The notes under the pieces: generated by a model
What the model saw: only the letters and a program-made list of their open reading frames with translations
The model's database searches: none
Told to the model about the DNA's origin: nothing
Assembly (NCBI RefSeq): GCF_027744825.2
Contig: NC_071335.1
Span: 28,671,001 to 28,735,000 of the forward strand
DNA: 64,000 nucleotides
Direction of reading: 5' to 3'
Source: Synchiropus splendidus
Taxonomy: Eukaryota > Chordata > Actinopteri > Syngnathiformes > Callionymidae
Translations under genes and position numbers: made by a program
In this document: positions 28,401 to 39,235 of the stretch, piece after piece
Layout: every line of letters begins with the position of its first letter
How positions within the stretch are numbered: the first letter of the stretch is position 1

Positions 28401-29209
28401 TTTGGAAAAGATCACAAAGGAAAATGTGTTTTTCTCTCGATAAATCGAGACCCTGTGGATCTAAGGCTGTGGCAAGCCACATGTGAGAAAGAAATATTAA
28501 ACCTTTTCCGGCTGTACAGACAGAAGGCTTGACATTTGGCCCTGAGGTGTGTGGAGGGTTTCCTGCCCAGCTTGTATGAACTGCACTCTGAATACAGCAA
28601 CGGTGCAGACTGGCTTTGGAGGTGGCTGGTGGTCTATGCTCCATTGCTGACCCACTATCTGGAGGATGTTGTGTGTCTCAGTGAAGGTCAGGCAGTCTGA
28701 TGACCGAAGGGCATAGTCATTCAAACGGGAAATGGGTTGCCGGGTAAAGTTCTTTTATATATATATATATAGATCATATCATTTCAAGTAACTGCATGGA
28801 GATACTGTGGACTGTAAAGGCTGGAGTCTTGTTCTAGTCCAGTTCCTTTCAGCCCTCTCACCCTGACTCTCTTCCTGTCTCTGCAGAGGACACTCTCAAG
28901 CTCCACAACGGTCCAGCAAAGAACGGCTACATGGAGCAAAGCTTTCACGGCCTTAACCCGGTGCTCAACATCCCGGTCAGTCTGGGCTACGTAGAACAGG
29001 CCAAGAGGAACGCGGCGCTGACCGGCCCAGAACTGGAGCACTGGATAGACAGCCTGGTGGGCGAGATGTGGGAGGCGGCTGACGTGTGCACCGTCGGCTC
29101 CACCGCCTGCCCGGTGATGCAGGCCTGCCCCAAAAACCCCTGGAGCTCGCTGAGTCCTGACCCCAAATCCCAGTACGGACCGCCACGTGCTGACGGGCGC
29201 ATCAGGTAG
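1265..29209 (+). CDS. xylt1: Peptide O-xylosyltransferase 1, C-terminal two thirds (9 exons; 5' part outside window)
   Basis: This enzyme moves xylose from UDP-xylose to serines of proteoglycan core proteins, the first step of glycosaminoglycan chain synthesis in the Golgi. Exons: 1265-1437, 2280-2482, 6102-6182, 7058-7274, 7414-7590, 12573-12838, 16288-16486, 22626-22959 and 28887-29209. All junctions are GT..AG and all phases agree, giving about 656 residues; human XYLT1 has 959. The order is a GT14 catalytic domain ([56 protein letters not shown], the [12 protein letters not shown] catalytic region, [18 protein letters not shown]) and then the family-specific C-terminal domain, ending SPDPKS...DGRIR. 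The phrases [10 protein letters not shown] and LRPGVW.V.ILHHW fit XYLT1 better than XYLT2. The N-terminal cytoplasmic, membrane and stem parts must lie upstream. Identity is secure; identification rests on recalled human sequence. Confidence 0.96.
2280..2482 (+). CDS. xylt1: xylt1 coding exon b
   Basis: The acceptor is ctgcag ending at 2279 and the donor is gtatgt at 2483. The exon encodes [28 protein letters not shown] and [15 protein letters not shown], the UDP-sugar binding core. It ends with two bases of an Arg codon completed by the next exon. Confidence 0.95.
2483..6101 (+). other. xylt1 intron containing a fold-back element
   Basis: Apart from the palindromic element at 3226-3677, no gene or RNA was recognised. 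Short GT tracts occur near 4850-4930. Confidence 0.6.
3226..3677. mobile_element. Long inverted-repeat (fold-back) MITE
   Basis: The left arm (3226-3380), beginning tgccaggagtgccag, matches the reverse complement of the right arm (3530-3677). The match runs through blocks such as aatgataaagaaggga, gtggaaatatatttg and attagcctataaggac, at about three quarters identity by eye over roughly 145 bases. The centre of about 150 bases has no coding potential. This is the structure of a non-autonomous DNA transposon; the family is not identified and no clear target duplication is visible. Confidence 0.75.
6102..6182 (+). CDS. xylt1: xylt1 coding exon c
   Basis: This is a short 81-base exon with acceptor cacttcag and donor gtaaga. 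It encodes [20 protein letters not shown] and HGRDNA, with a split Arg codon at each end. Phases match exons b and d. Confidence 0.94.
7058..7274 (+). CDS. xylt1: xylt1 coding exon d, ends at the probable catalytic Glu
   Basis: The acceptor is ttttgcag and the donor is gtatgt. It encodes [20 protein letters not shown], the [12 protein letters not shown] acceptor-site motif and YAYTLLPAE. The last codon (7272-7274) is the Glu that, from known GT14 structures, is expected to be the catalytic base, so this active-site motif is split by an intron. Confidence 0.95.
7414..7590 (+). CDS. xylt1: xylt1 coding exon e
   Basis: The acceptor is ttcccag and the donor is gtaaaa; the exon holds 59 whole codons. 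It encodes [30 protein letters not shown] and the Cys-rich [14 protein letters not shown] loop. The clustered cysteines are family hallmarks. Confidence 0.95.
10064..10193. repeat. Repeat A, copy 1
   Basis: This block of about 130 bases recurs at 10,763-10,897. The shared core includes aggtttgcctggcacaaggt and ctcagtcagagatggccaac. It is followed directly by repeat B copy 1. The minus-strand frame is open through both copies ([16 protein letters not shown]), but changes between copies also alter residues, so coding function is not supported. Confidence 0.85.
10188..10690. repeat. Repeat B, copy 1
   Basis: This block of about 500 bases recurs at 11,905-12,320. Shared phrases include gtagacatgttg, gcatcaaaacactgtctttt, gtcatatgtttttgatatgg and attttatcaaaa. 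Copy 1 carries extra sequence relative to copy 2 around 10,440-10,530. Confidence 0.85.
10763..10897. repeat. Repeat A, copy 2
   Basis: This is the second copy of the 130-base block, about 88% identical to copy 1 by eye. Unlike copy 1 it is not followed by repeat B; about 1 kb of unrelated sequence intervenes. Confidence 0.85.
10898..11904. other. About 1 kb inserted between repeat A' and B'
   Basis: This segment is absent from the equivalent point of the first A-B unit. The junctions read ggaataaacg on the left and gcataaatga on the right, sharing ATAAA. No terminal repeats or coding frame were recognised. It may be an insertion in copy 2 or a deletion in copy 1. Confidence 0.5.
11905..12320. 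repeat. Repeat B, copy 2
   Basis: This is the second copy of repeat B, about 80% identical by eye with several small deletions relative to copy 1. It begins at ataaatgaaacctcaa, just after the intervening 1 kb. Confidence 0.85.
12573..12838 (+). CDS. xylt1: xylt1 coding exon f
   Basis: The acceptor is ctctgcag and the donor is gtatgt. It encodes [40 protein letters not shown] and [12 protein letters not shown]. The last codon (Arg) is split into exon g. This is the link from the catalytic to the C-terminal domain. Confidence 0.95.
12839..16287 (+). other. xylt1 intron
   Basis: No gene was recognised. A fragment near 13,425-13,530 (aggcctgcgcgataaat, then alternating A/T words) resembles the end of a fish hAT-like repeat. 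A T tract of about 20 lies near 15,022-15,042. The rest is unremarkable. Confidence 0.5.
16288..16486 (+). CDS. xylt1: xylt1 coding exon g
   Basis: The acceptor is gtgccag and the donor is gtgagt. It encodes [39 protein letters not shown] and the end SRLQFAE, the first part of the C-terminal domain. Confidence 0.94.
16487..22625 (+). other. xylt1 intron, 6.1 kb
   Basis: It contains the hAT-type MITE at 16,928-17,173. An unexplained 160-codon minus-strand frame lies at 21,744-22,226, within a stretch (21.69-22.39 kb) of low repeat content. Nothing else was recognised. Confidence 0.5.
16928..17173. mobile_element. hAT-type MITE with TIR tagggctgcaac
   Basis: The left end tagggctgcaactaatgatt and the right end gactaatcgttgcagcccta are inverted copies. 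The flanks agaaggaa and agatggaa match at 7 of 8 bases, consistent with the 8-bp target duplication of hAT elements, give or take one base at the boundary. The interior of about 200 bases has no coding potential, so it would need a transposase from elsewhere. Confidence 0.85.
22626..22959 (+). CDS. xylt1: xylt1 coding exon h
   Basis: The acceptor is cctattag and the donor is gtgaga. It encodes [40 protein letters not shown] and [14 protein letters not shown]. The second acidic motif reads E-W-D here; I recall D-W-D in human XYLT1 and E-W-D in human XYLT2. Confidence 0.95.
23160..23385. repeat. Degenerate interspersed repeat
   Basis: Phrases such as accatatttatttataaagc, tgctctacagactg and ataaaagccaaagagtaaaa resemble a dispersed fish repeat, recognised from general experience. 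Its ends could not be set and the family is not named. Confidence 0.4.
26013..26166. mobile_element. Fold-back MITE 'M', copy 1
   Basis: The left arm gaggcttcatgaaacag..., running into tttcagaggccactagatgg, is an inverted copy (about 90% over 47 bases) of the right arm. The arms face each other across about 55 bases. Related copies lie at 43,395 and 48,030. Each arm of this copy carries a perfect CTCF-type core (see findings). Confidence 0.8.
27838..27935 (+). repeat. Tail of a common fish SINE/LINE-like repeat
   Basis: The phrases gtgagtgggtgactt, gtgtaaagcgctgaataa, gtgctatacaagtc and ccatttaccatt match the well-known 3' end of a dispersed teleost repeat, recognised from experience. The 5' part is missing or diverged. 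Confidence 0.5.
28887..29209 (+). CDS. xylt1: xylt1 last coding exon i, with stop
   Basis: The acceptor is ctctgcag; the stop TAG is at 29207-29209. It encodes [47 protein letters not shown] and the C-terminus [18 protein letters not shown]. This is the conserved end of the XYLT family. Confidence 0.96.
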
Positions 29210-32065
29210 CAACGAGGCCTCCAGCTGGACGGGAGGCCGAGTTTCAGGCGAAACACTGGTGGTCTTTATTTATTCCCGGGTGTTGTCACGGGGAAGATGG
29301 AGTTGGGAGGGGAACGCAGTATTTATCTTGAGTGAGGTTGAAGCCTACAGATGTGTATTGATTTCATGTGAGAAAAGAGCAGCTTTGATGCTTTATTATG
29401 AAAAACACCAGGACCTTACGCGACATCGCCTTTCTTTTGATGAGCCTGTTTTTTTTTTCTCCATGAAAACTGATTAAAAATTCTTTTTCTTTTCCTCACA
29501 TGAAGGCAATACGCATCTGCAGCAGGAGTCTGGGTCCCAGCTCCTCCATTTTGGGGACGACGCCGTCTTTGCTGTTTCTCTGTGTATTTATTTTTCTGCT
29601 TTTGGAAGTTCTACTGTGATCAAACGTTGCAATTTTCAAGCATTTATTTTGCTGCTAAGTGAATTATGAAGTTGTTTCTTGTTTGAGAGCGGGACACTTA
29701 AGCCGTGTGAAGTTCTGCTCCCCAAAAAAAAAAAAAAAAAAAAAAAGGCCTTACCTGCTAGACAAGCGTGAAAGGAAGCCTGAATAACCTGACGTGCCTC
29801 TTGAGGTTTATGTCCAAACAGCATACAAGTGGAACGTGACTTGTAAGCAACAATATTTCCCAAGAAAGATGAGTATTCACTGCTTAATCACAGCCTTTTC
29901 AAACGTTTTAAACAAGTCTAGTGATGATTCAGAGACCTTAATTCAGTGGTTTAGAAGAGGGAAGAAAAAAAAAAAAACGACTTGTCGGTTCAGTGCCTGA
30001 TCCTGTAGTGGAACTGACGCAGCAGAACTTTACCATCTGCTGCATTTTCACAACAAGAGAGAGAGATAGGAATAGGAAGTCTAACATAGATATTAGAGAT
30101 GATATTAGACAAGACATGTTGAAAGTATTCTGCCATGCAACATCTCAGTCAGTCAGCGGGGACATTTAGAACGGACGTTTCTGAACTGCCTCAAAATCAT
30201 TTTTTCTTCTGCGTCTCGTCATTGTAGTCTCTTTATGTTTTGTGTGTAGAAAAAAATGTGAGTGACAGGTCCCTGACTCTATTTATTTATTTTAATATTG
30301 GTATTTTTAGTCAATGACTAAATAACTGCGACGCTGCCTTGGCAGCATGATAAATATTTTTTTGTAAAGAGAGCCGCCTTTATTTACAAAGGCCAACACC
30401 CCAAACCTATACTGCAACCTTTTTTACGGCCTGCACCTGCGTGCGAGTCCGCGTCGTCCTGTCTGAATAGAGCTGCTTGTCTCTGTATTCTCTTTGCCGA
30501 GCGCTTCCCAAGAGAGGGCGGCCGCGAGCTGTGAGGTCAAAGGTCGGCTACCTGACAGCCTGAGCAAACAGAGAAGGTGGACAAACAGATGAATGCCTCT
30601 TCATTACGTAACCTCACAGTCCAAAGGAGAAATTCTCTTTCTTTTTGCCGCTTGTCTTCTTTTATTTTTTTTAGTTCTGCTTGACAACACATTCAATATA
30701 AGGTAGTGTACACTCATTCTTTTTAACAGTGACAGTTTGTAAAAAAATAGGTGAGCCTGAGTTGAAATTATTAATATTATGTTTGCCTCATTTTATTTCC
30801 TGAAGCACCAGACGTGTCGAATTTGAGCACAAAACGGAGCACAGATGCCGAACAGGAGACTGAACGTACAAAACAGCGCTTGTCCTACAACATTTGTTTG
30901 GCTTCTAGTGCGATTTTAAACAGTTTCATGTTGTTGCATCCCTGGTTTTCATTCTGTAGGAAAGAGCTGATCGGATCTGGGATGAAACTTTTTGCCTCGA
31001 TTTTGACTTTAACATTAAAACATGAGTCATCTGGCACTAAACGGGATTCAATTTGGGGCTGTCAGAAGCGTTTAGCCACAATGAGAGCAGAGTGAGTTTG
31101 TTTTCAGAGGCGTATTACCGACGATAAATGTCACCTTCCCTCTCGGATGAGTCTATTCTGGTAGTCCACACTTCTTACTGTTCCTCACTGCTGCCATATT
31201 TTTTTACTTCAATCTGAATTTGTTTGATTGAAATGAACTTCTTACTATGTGGAATTTGCGACAGCAAACAAGTGGGTCTTAAGCTGAAACACTGAGACGA
31301 AACAAATAACAAAAGTGATCGTGAAGAGCCAGTGGGGGGGCAGTGTTCAAGTGGACCCCGATGGTCACATGTGCAGTGGCAGTTTGGGATACAATGTCAA
31401 TAAATAGATGTAACTCAATGTGAAAGTCCTATTTTGTAACAAAATGATCGACAAAGTCAGGTGTACATAAGTATTTTGTATGAACCATTGTATAAGATAT
31501 TGTAACTGTAAATACAAATGTGATGAAATTAAATATTATGGAGTTTTCCAAGTGTCAATCAAACTGGGCACCGAGAGTGATTTTATGGTGTGTGTTGATG
31601 GAAGTATTATAACCTGTTTCAGTGTTTCTGGCCTGCCGTGCGGACGACCTTGTCATATTCACCTCCCGGGGAAAATCTCACGCCAGATTGTTGTTCTCGC
31701 TGGAATGTATCGTCGAGCAACTGTTGCACAAATTCCTCCGAAGTATTCCCGCCCAAATATTGTTTCTATTCTCTGGGAGGCTCTGTGTGCCTTAGCAGAC
31801 CTTTAGAACCTTCGCGGTGACAGACTTTGTTATCTGTTTTGACTTGATGTGAAGAAAGACTGGTGACTCACTGGTACTGCAACACATGTTGTGCTGTTGT
31901 GTATATATACGTACATATATACAGATATATATCATCAGGCCTTCTGTCTTTATCTGCTTTTTATTCTTTTCTTTCCTTTGGGAAATTTGTTTTGGTGTAC
32001 ATGGCGGGCTTGTTTTTCTTCTCTCTGACTGCTTTTCAAAATAAAAGTTCAAAAAATACATTGCA
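29210..32065 (+). other. xylt1: xylt1 3' untranslated region (inferred)
   Basis: No plausible coding exon follows the stop. The stretch is AT-rich and has a run of 23 A near 29,725, an ATTAAA near 29,472, an AATAAA near 31,399 and a strong AATAAA at 32,040 followed by a GT-rich stretch. Three Pumilio-type motifs lie at 31,462, 31,507 and 31,900. The extent is inferred only from the poly(A) signals. Confidence 0.6.
32040..32045 (+). terminator. Polyadenylation signal, probable distal xylt1 site
   Basis: A canonical AATAAA is followed within 25-40 bases by ttgtgtgttttg, a good downstream GT element. It is the best-formed signal after the xylt1 stop. ATTAAA near 29,472 and AATAAA near 31,399 may be earlier alternative sites. 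Confidence 0.6.
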
Positions 32066-33865
32066 CCGTTGTGTGTTTTGATGTCACAGCCTCCTCCATT
32101 TTTGTTGGTCACCCTCCCGAGTACCATCTGTCTTCGGCACGTATTGTTTCAAGGGGTAACGGTCCCTCATGAACCTTCCTTTATAGTTTTTACGCAAATA
32201 CACACACAATCCTCAGTAAACAACTATTTGTTTTAAAGAAGAACATCACACCAAATGTGAGATTGACCCACAATTCTGTAAATTCCATATTTCAATGGTG
32301 AGCTAACAAAGCGACATGTAGCATTAGCCATGATTTTTCAGGGCCCACACACTAAAATGCATTGATGTTTCACTGAGACCAACCAAAGCTTCGTAAACAG
32401 ACGTTTAAAATCATCGACTACGAGAAACTTCATTTGCCCATCGCCCGCCTCGTGACATGCAACAAAATGGAGGAAATGGTGCACTAGAAACTCAAACATG
32501 TGGCCAACGTTCAGCGCCCAAATGCAACCATTGGTGCGTGACAGTCATCAAGATTTGTTTTTTTAGAGGCGGTTGTTGATGTGTCTCTCTGTGTCAACTC
32601 ATCCGCTCCATCTATAGTCAGGGTGTTGGGAGCAGCAGCAGCCAGCTTTGTTGCCAGTTTAACATGAAGAAGTTTCCAGGAATGTTGCTTCAGAGAAGTG
32701 GGTTTCGACCTCATGACTAGTTAATCAGAGAGGCTCCACTTCCACACCTGCTGATACAAGGTGTGTGAGTGTGCGTGTGTCGGAGCGAATCAGTCAGCAA
32801 GGTAACGGAGAGAAACATTTGCCCTCAGGAATCATAAATGTATGCATGCAGACATGAAGTCGAGCACAAAGCAACAGAGGACGCTCTTTGGTGCCGAGAT
32901 TCATCCCGCCTGTGGTTCCAACCCAGTCATGGCCACTGAAAATGTACCGCACGTTTCTCTTCCTCGTACAGTCAGGAGCCACGTGGGCTTTTCTGGAAGA
33001 AGCTGCCAGGCTGAAGAGTTCTGCCATGGCCACATGAGGAAGTTTGGCTTGGAACACCGTCCTTTTCCGCTATTCCATCAAATGCCTGCTCCATTCCTGT
33101 GTTCTTTTTGTGTTATGGATGTGTTGCGTCGTACAAAATGGTGTGGCTTTAAGTGAGTGAACGTCCTCTGAAAATTCTTGTGGTGACCAAGGGAAGAACA
33201 AAGGAGCCAGGTTGCTATTTTGCATGCATTTTGAATGTATTTTACAACCGAGTCTCTGGTGGAATGTAAAAGCCATGCAGTCATTTTACATGACCTGTCC
33301 AAAATGAATACAGTAGGAGGCGATAAACGTGTTCCCTTTTGGAATGTGTGCCGGCCGCAATGTTACGTCCAAGCAGTCGCGAACGGAGTTTTCAAAACTT
33401 TTACCTTTGACGGTACCTGCTATTTGCCAAGCAAATGTCCTGCTTCCTGGTTTGACACGTCCTGATGGGCTGACAGGTTCAGTTTATTGTTTTGAAATGC
33501 CATCGCACAAAAATCCAAATTGTCTTGTCATAAACAATTACACACACACACACACAAAGGTACAGCTCAGTCAACCACAAAGCATGCGTTGTCTGCGGAC
33601 ATATGCTTGGCAAAAGTTCCAAAATATCTTTTTCTAAAATAAATGTTTCACGCGTGGCAGTAAGCACCATGGACTCCTTCTCTGAAGTTCCAGCTTGTAA
33701 ATCCAAGCGCGACTGCCGGACGTGATGCCATCACCTGACATGTTCCACAAGCCAACGCATGTTGCACCGACACCGGTCGAAATATATTGACAATCAGATT
33801 TGGGATTTTTATCTTCAAAATGTTTTTATTGGCATTCAGAGTCATTGAATATGAAGGAACCAATT

Positions 33866-33866
33866 C

Positions 33867-33903
<37 letters not shown>
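33866..33903. repeat. (AAT)n microsatellite
   Basis: About 12 perfect trinucleotide units are visible, next to the 3' end of the minus-strand LINE remnant. It could have grown from the LINE tail. Confidence 0.95.
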
Positions 33904-33949
33904 GACAAAAATGCATTTCCAAAAAATGAAAAGAAAAACAGAAATAAAA

Positions 33950-34520
33950 AACAAATAACCCCATAGCAACCCCTGCATAAATGTGTCCCATATTTCATGG
34001 ATCTGATTTTCTCAATTTTGAGACAAGACGTGATGTTACATTTGTAATCTCCCCAGTACAACCAAGTAAGGCATTAAGTAGATTTGGTGTTATCTTGATA
34101 TGAAGAATTTTTGAGAGGGAAGCCAAAATTTCAGTTCAGAAAGTGACCAGACAAGGACACGTACCATGAACCTAAGGTGCCTTCCATGGTCTTCCATGCA
34201 TTACAGAGTGGACTAGTTTCCGGTTATATACGGGAAAGCTTGACTTTGGACATGTGGGCTCTATGTGCAACTTTACATGTCCACTAAACAATGTTTCATT
34301 TACCAATTTTAAAGTGGAGTTCCAGATGTTCTCATTCAAGGAAATGTTTAGATCCTCCTCCCATGCTGCCTTAAGTTTATTTGTAGCTTCCATTCGTGGT
34401 TCAGAAAGGCCAGCATTGTGAAACGAATCCTTTTTTAGTTGGCGTCCTCGACAGAATCTCAAGATTTTCGCATCCAATATTGACACAGATGTTACGTGTT
34501 GCCTGTCATTCAAAAAGAAT
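33950..34520 (-). mobile_element. Tx1/L1-like LINE remnant (C-terminal ORF2 piece)
   Basis: The minus-strand frame at 34,172-34,513 reads KLKAAWEEDLNISLNENIWN, then further residues to KLVHSVMHGRPWKAP. Another frame continues with LASLSKILHIKITPNLLNAL and LLGCTGEITN. This order (K.W..DL.I.....W, a receding VH.., L..LLG) is that of the region after the reverse transcriptase domain in fish L1/Tx1 LINEs. It is broken by stops and truncated at the 5' end, so it is inactive. Confidence 0.6.
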
Positions 34521-37500
34521 GGATGGGGTTAGGACACCTTGTCGTGCCTTACCATGGTCACATGAGGCTCTATATAGGGTCTATATAGGCATTATATTGG
34601 CATAGGAATTGCACTCCATGACACCCCCATTTATTTTTTATTTTTTTCACTCTGGGACGCAAAAGTCCACTTGACGTGTTGTCAAGGCCACCACCCAGCC
34701 GTTACAGGTGCCAAAGAGCTTTACACCTCTGGGTCACTCCATGATGGCAGGTTTCCCTGGCGTCACACTGAAGCCTCTGCTTACATTAACCATGTGGTAT
34801 TAGCGCTTCCTAACCCTGCAGTTGGTACTGGTCGACAGATGACACAGTGGCAACAAGATTAAACTTAACAATTTAAGCGATGGATACATATAAATGAATA
34901 TACAGACAAGTAACTATGAACTAAAGGCGGCGGGAACAAAAACGCGGACCAGGAAGAACACACAGGGAACGGTGAGGAATCTGGAACACAAGAGAGACGG
35001 ATTAGAATCACAAGCCTTAAAACTGGGAGAACAGAAAACACACTCGGAGTTAAGCTCAACGAGGTGGCAATGAACTGAAAGCGCTCAGTGGTGGTGGCTA
35101 GTCACAGTCACGCACACGAGGGGTAAACTAAGCGGATTCATCTTAACTAAAAAGATAGACCAATAACTGCTCACACGCGGGATGAATGGAAGGTTGGGAA
35201 GCTAACAAAGAAATAGCGAGGGTTGCGACAGAATAGGAATTCAGCACGTTATGAATTTAGAAAAGGTCGAGAGCTAAAGTAAGAACGCGGAGGTCTTGTG
35301 AAGAGATACCTGAGTGGAGCGTCGAAATCTACCATCTGGCAAACGTAGCTGGCGGCAGGAGGAATATATCCGAGGAGAGCGGGTGAAACAGTGAGAGCCA
35401 GCTGCGTTTGCCTGTGAAGTTGGAGGAGCGGAAACGAGAGGGAGTAACAGAATAAAAGCATGAGGAAGGGACGTGGAGAAACTACAAACAAAACAGGTCA
35501 AAGTGCGGACATGACAGAAAGTTGGGATTTCCACGTCCTCTGCAGCTGCCGATCCTTGCTCCTCACCATCGATACTCAAGAGGCCTCGGTCGTATAACTT
35601 AGCTCCTGACTGGCGGATGGTCAGACATACTGTATAACTCAGATCCCACGTCCGTCACTGAGCTGTGTGATCAAGTTAAGATGGGGAAGGAGGTACTGTG
35701 ATGAAGGAGGAAGGGTGTGAGTAAGCGTGTCTGTGAGAGAGAGACACAGACAAGGAGACAGCTCCCAGCAGAACTCTAAAACAACAGCGTGCCGTGCTGA
35801 CGGATGATGCGTTGAGGCCGGCTGGCCAGCCAAGCGAGCAGCTCATTCCCTCCCGAACATGCCGTCAGAGAACAGGATCCACTTGAGAGGAACACAGGAA
35901 GATACGGAGCGGATCGGAAGGTTACGTGGGATCAGGAGACGGGAGGGAGGGAAAGATGAGAGCAAAGCAGGGGAAGTGAAGCCGAGGAGATTTGAAAAAA
36001 AGGCCAGTAAAGTCAACTTTTTCAATTATTCATGTAGAGATCAATGCCGCGAGGAGGGGACGGCGAATGATAGAAGTGCTTTCCGTCGTAATTGATGGCC
36101 GCTGCGGCGACTGTGAAAAAACATTTTCAGATCATTTACAGTGTTTAGACGGAGCGCGTGGGTTAAACAAGGTCCTGGCAGGTGGAACAAAACAAACATG
36201 AAATATTGGCGCTCCAATCCAATCATCGGCCCTGCTGAGTCAGCAGCAGCCTCCTCACCAAACTTGGCTCAGCGTGGCGTGTCCAGTGGGACGGAGGGGC
36301 CGTATCTCTTAAATGTCACAAAGACTGATGGCGTGTGTGCTAAAGTGTGGTGACATTACTGACTCAACTCTCCCTCTTCCCCATGTCAAGCTTGTCTTCC
36401 CTCTGCGCTGACATTTTGCCGGCCATGTTTACGTGGGACTCGCCTGCCCAAATGTCATTCTGAGATTTATGGCCGTGAACAGTGACTGCTGAAGCGGAGA
36501 GAAGGTGTGCAGGTAGAAAGAACTGGGGAACGAGTGAACATGAGCATTTACTGCATCTCCATCTTCTCTCTTTGTCTTTTCCCACTTTCATTCCCGCCCT
36601 GCTTCCCCTGATATTTGCTGTCATCTCCTCTGTACTGTGAAATTCTCTTCCCCTCTGAAGTCCAACCGACGACGTCTTTCAATTCAACTCTCCGTCCCCT
36701 GTGAACTTACAGGCAAAAGGGATTTCATGTGGATCCGTGCAACATTTGGTTGATTCATTGCATCATATCACCAGTTTGAAAATCCCCAAGGTGGGTGGAT
36801 GTTCCCCCATGAAACTGTGGTCACACGTTTTCATTGTGTTGCAGCTGTCATGAGTCTTTGAGTAGCCTCTTCACTGACCACATTCGGAGTATCCTCACTG
36901 CTTTGTTCAACCCTTTGTTGTGAAATGTAGCGTTTTTATACCAGTTAAGATCATCTTATTTGTTTCCAACAACTGTCTGCCATGAGCAACGTCCCATATT
37001 TCCATCAAACATAACAAAGGTTCTGGTACCTTGGCAGGATTGTTTTTGTTTATTTGTGTTTCTAGATGACACATATTTCTGTACTTTTTTCTGACTGACG
37101 CAGTGTTTACATTGACATAACTGAAAGAGCCACAATGTCGACTGGGAACAATTCAAGAAACTGATTTGGCGAATTAGCGTGGATGCGAATGAACTTCATA
37201 AAGTTTAACCAGGAAAATTGTCGGATCTTTATTTGAATGTGAAATATCAAGGCAACATGGTGTGAGTTTGCCGAGTGTCCCAAGGTTTTTGTTTGTCGTT
37301 GTTTATATATTTGTCCTTTACGTTGCTTAAGATAGTTGAAGTTAGTCTAACCTAGAAAAAAAAAACGTATTTTACTGGGGTTATTGCTTCACGCCATGAG
37401 GATTTAGCTAAGCACAATCTTGTTGTAGCATTTATTCTTCAATTTGTACGAAGCAACACTCTCGGAATTGTGAAACCACTGCATTGCATTGCGTGTATCA

Positions 37501-38379
37501 TATCTTTGCTTTGGTTGGACTCACACTGCGGCCAGTTGCTCAGTTGCAGGGGGAGGTGACATCATCTTTAAGTGACTGTTGTGTACATGCAGACGCACCA
37601 CGGCACAAAGTGATTGTGAACACGACTGCAATGGCTTTTTTTTCTAATGGAAGGCATCGCTTGCAGTATACATGATGGTTACGCCATGGATACGATTCCC
37701 GCGGTGCATGCTGGACCACGCAAGAGACCCTGTGAGCTTGCGTCGCCCACCTTGCCGTGCCGAAGCACAGCTCTGCCTCGGAACTCAGTGGACTCGCACT
37801 GTCTGCAATTCAGTTTCCTCAAGGGCCACATTAGAAACTGTGAGGGGCCGTCACGCCAAAAGAAAGACAGCGATGACGAGAAAAACACGATGGAAAAATA
37901 TGCAGAATATATACTTAAGTAACAAGGACAAAATGAACCTAAGAAGATGAAGTGTAAGTCCGGATATTAAAAAGTGTAAATATGCCATGAGACCTATTCC
38001 ATTGTATTTGCACTTAATTTGAATATGAGCTATGGACTAGACGTTGCACTGTGTATCATTTATTTCAAAATCTGCTTTCAGTATTCCTTCAATGTATTTT
38101 GAGGCACAAGAAAAACACAAAAATGTCTTCAAACAAGACCATGCTATATTTGCACCACTGCTGAGGTGTTCATGAGGACTAAAAGAGTAAGAACAAAAAA
38201 AGGCAGAAAAATTCGGACATATTAGTTATAGAAAATACAGGCATCGGGCCGCTTGAATTCCATCCAAGGTTGGGTAGCGGAGAGCGCTGCGACAGAAGAG
38301 GCTCACACTTCCAGCTTCACGCTACCCAGACATCCCTCTTCCTCACACCTCTCCTATCCATGAAGCTTTTCCAGGACAA

Positions 38380-38520
38380 ATCACATAGTCGCTCCTGCAC
38401 CTGCCCCTGGGCCTCCCCCCGAGTCGGACACGCCTGGAACACCTCCCTAAGAAGGCATGTGGGTGCGAGGCTGGATCTCCTCAGCCTTGTTAGTTCACTA
38501 GACCATCTCCACAGGTGAGG
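38380..38520. repeat. Degenerate fish repeat fragment
   Basis: The phrases gggcctccccccgagtcgga and cacgcctggaacacctccc recall a dispersed teleost repeat. A related fragment may lie at 42,970-43,110. Family and ends were not determined. Confidence 0.35.
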
Positions 38521-39139
38521 CCGGGCCAGGAGTTTGCACCTTATTATCGACATGAAGTACCTTTTTGACTTCAATCATGAGTCGGGATCCATAGGTCACG
38601 TCTCTGGTAACAAGCAGGTGATGAGAAAAAAAAAGCTTCCCTCCCAGGTCCAATGTCATCGACACACCACATAACTCTGCATGATGATTTCCTGCGAGAC
38701 AAGAAGTCACATCTCAAGGGCATTGTTTTCTCTTTTATCGGCTCCATGAAAAACGTCCACGCCGCCCGCAGAACTGCGCGTGTGACCCACATAAAACAGT
38801 CAGAAGGACTATGTGCTTTTTTTTGGTTTGTACACACATCGTATGTCACCGCGGCATCGCGAGGACGTCAACTGTGGGGGCAACTCCGGCGTATAATGTG
38901 TGTTATGCATCATTCCTCTCTGCCACACCATTCTCCTGCACTAACACAATCTCTCAGCGTGAACAAGTGATCTGTCATCCTGGCGAGGTGGCACATCGCA
39001 TCCCAATGCACGCCAGAGTTCCCTGGCAAATCCAGTGAAGTTGGCTGCAAATATATGTAAATCACGTACCAGCACATTTCTGCCCCCAAATCACTGTTGG
39101 AAAGCACATGTGCAGCAAGCAAGGACGACAATGTCCTGG

Positions 39140-39235
39140 ACCAGGACCGGGCAAAGTGTGGCCCGGGGGCCAAATACGGCCCTGTCGCTGTATTTATATG
39201 GCGCTCCTGGGGTTTTATAGAGTAAAACTATAAAA
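39140..39235. repeat. hAT-like repeat fragment (gtggcccggggg type)
   Basis: The phrase gggcaaagtgtggcccgggg is typical of a dispersed hAT-like element in vertebrates. Only one end is recognisable here. Similar fragments lie near 50,255-50,300 and 63,105-63,185. Confidence 0.4.

Larger units (their letters stand above)
22960..28886 (+). other. xylt1 intron, 5.9 kb
   Basis: It holds repeat-like sequence at 23,160-23,385, a fold-back element at 26,013-26,166 and the tail of a common fish repeat at 27,838-27,935. A TAAT/ATTA-rich block at 25,490-25,630 may be regulatory. No gene was recognised. Confidence 0.5.

Noticed and set aside
28784..29212. 142-codon minus-strand frame
   Set aside because: It mirrors the last xylt1 exon, which has clear family residues on the plus strand.
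33648..34061. 137-codon minus-strand frame with an isoleucine run
   Set aside because: The run comes from the (AAT)n microsatellite; part of the frame is LINE remnant.
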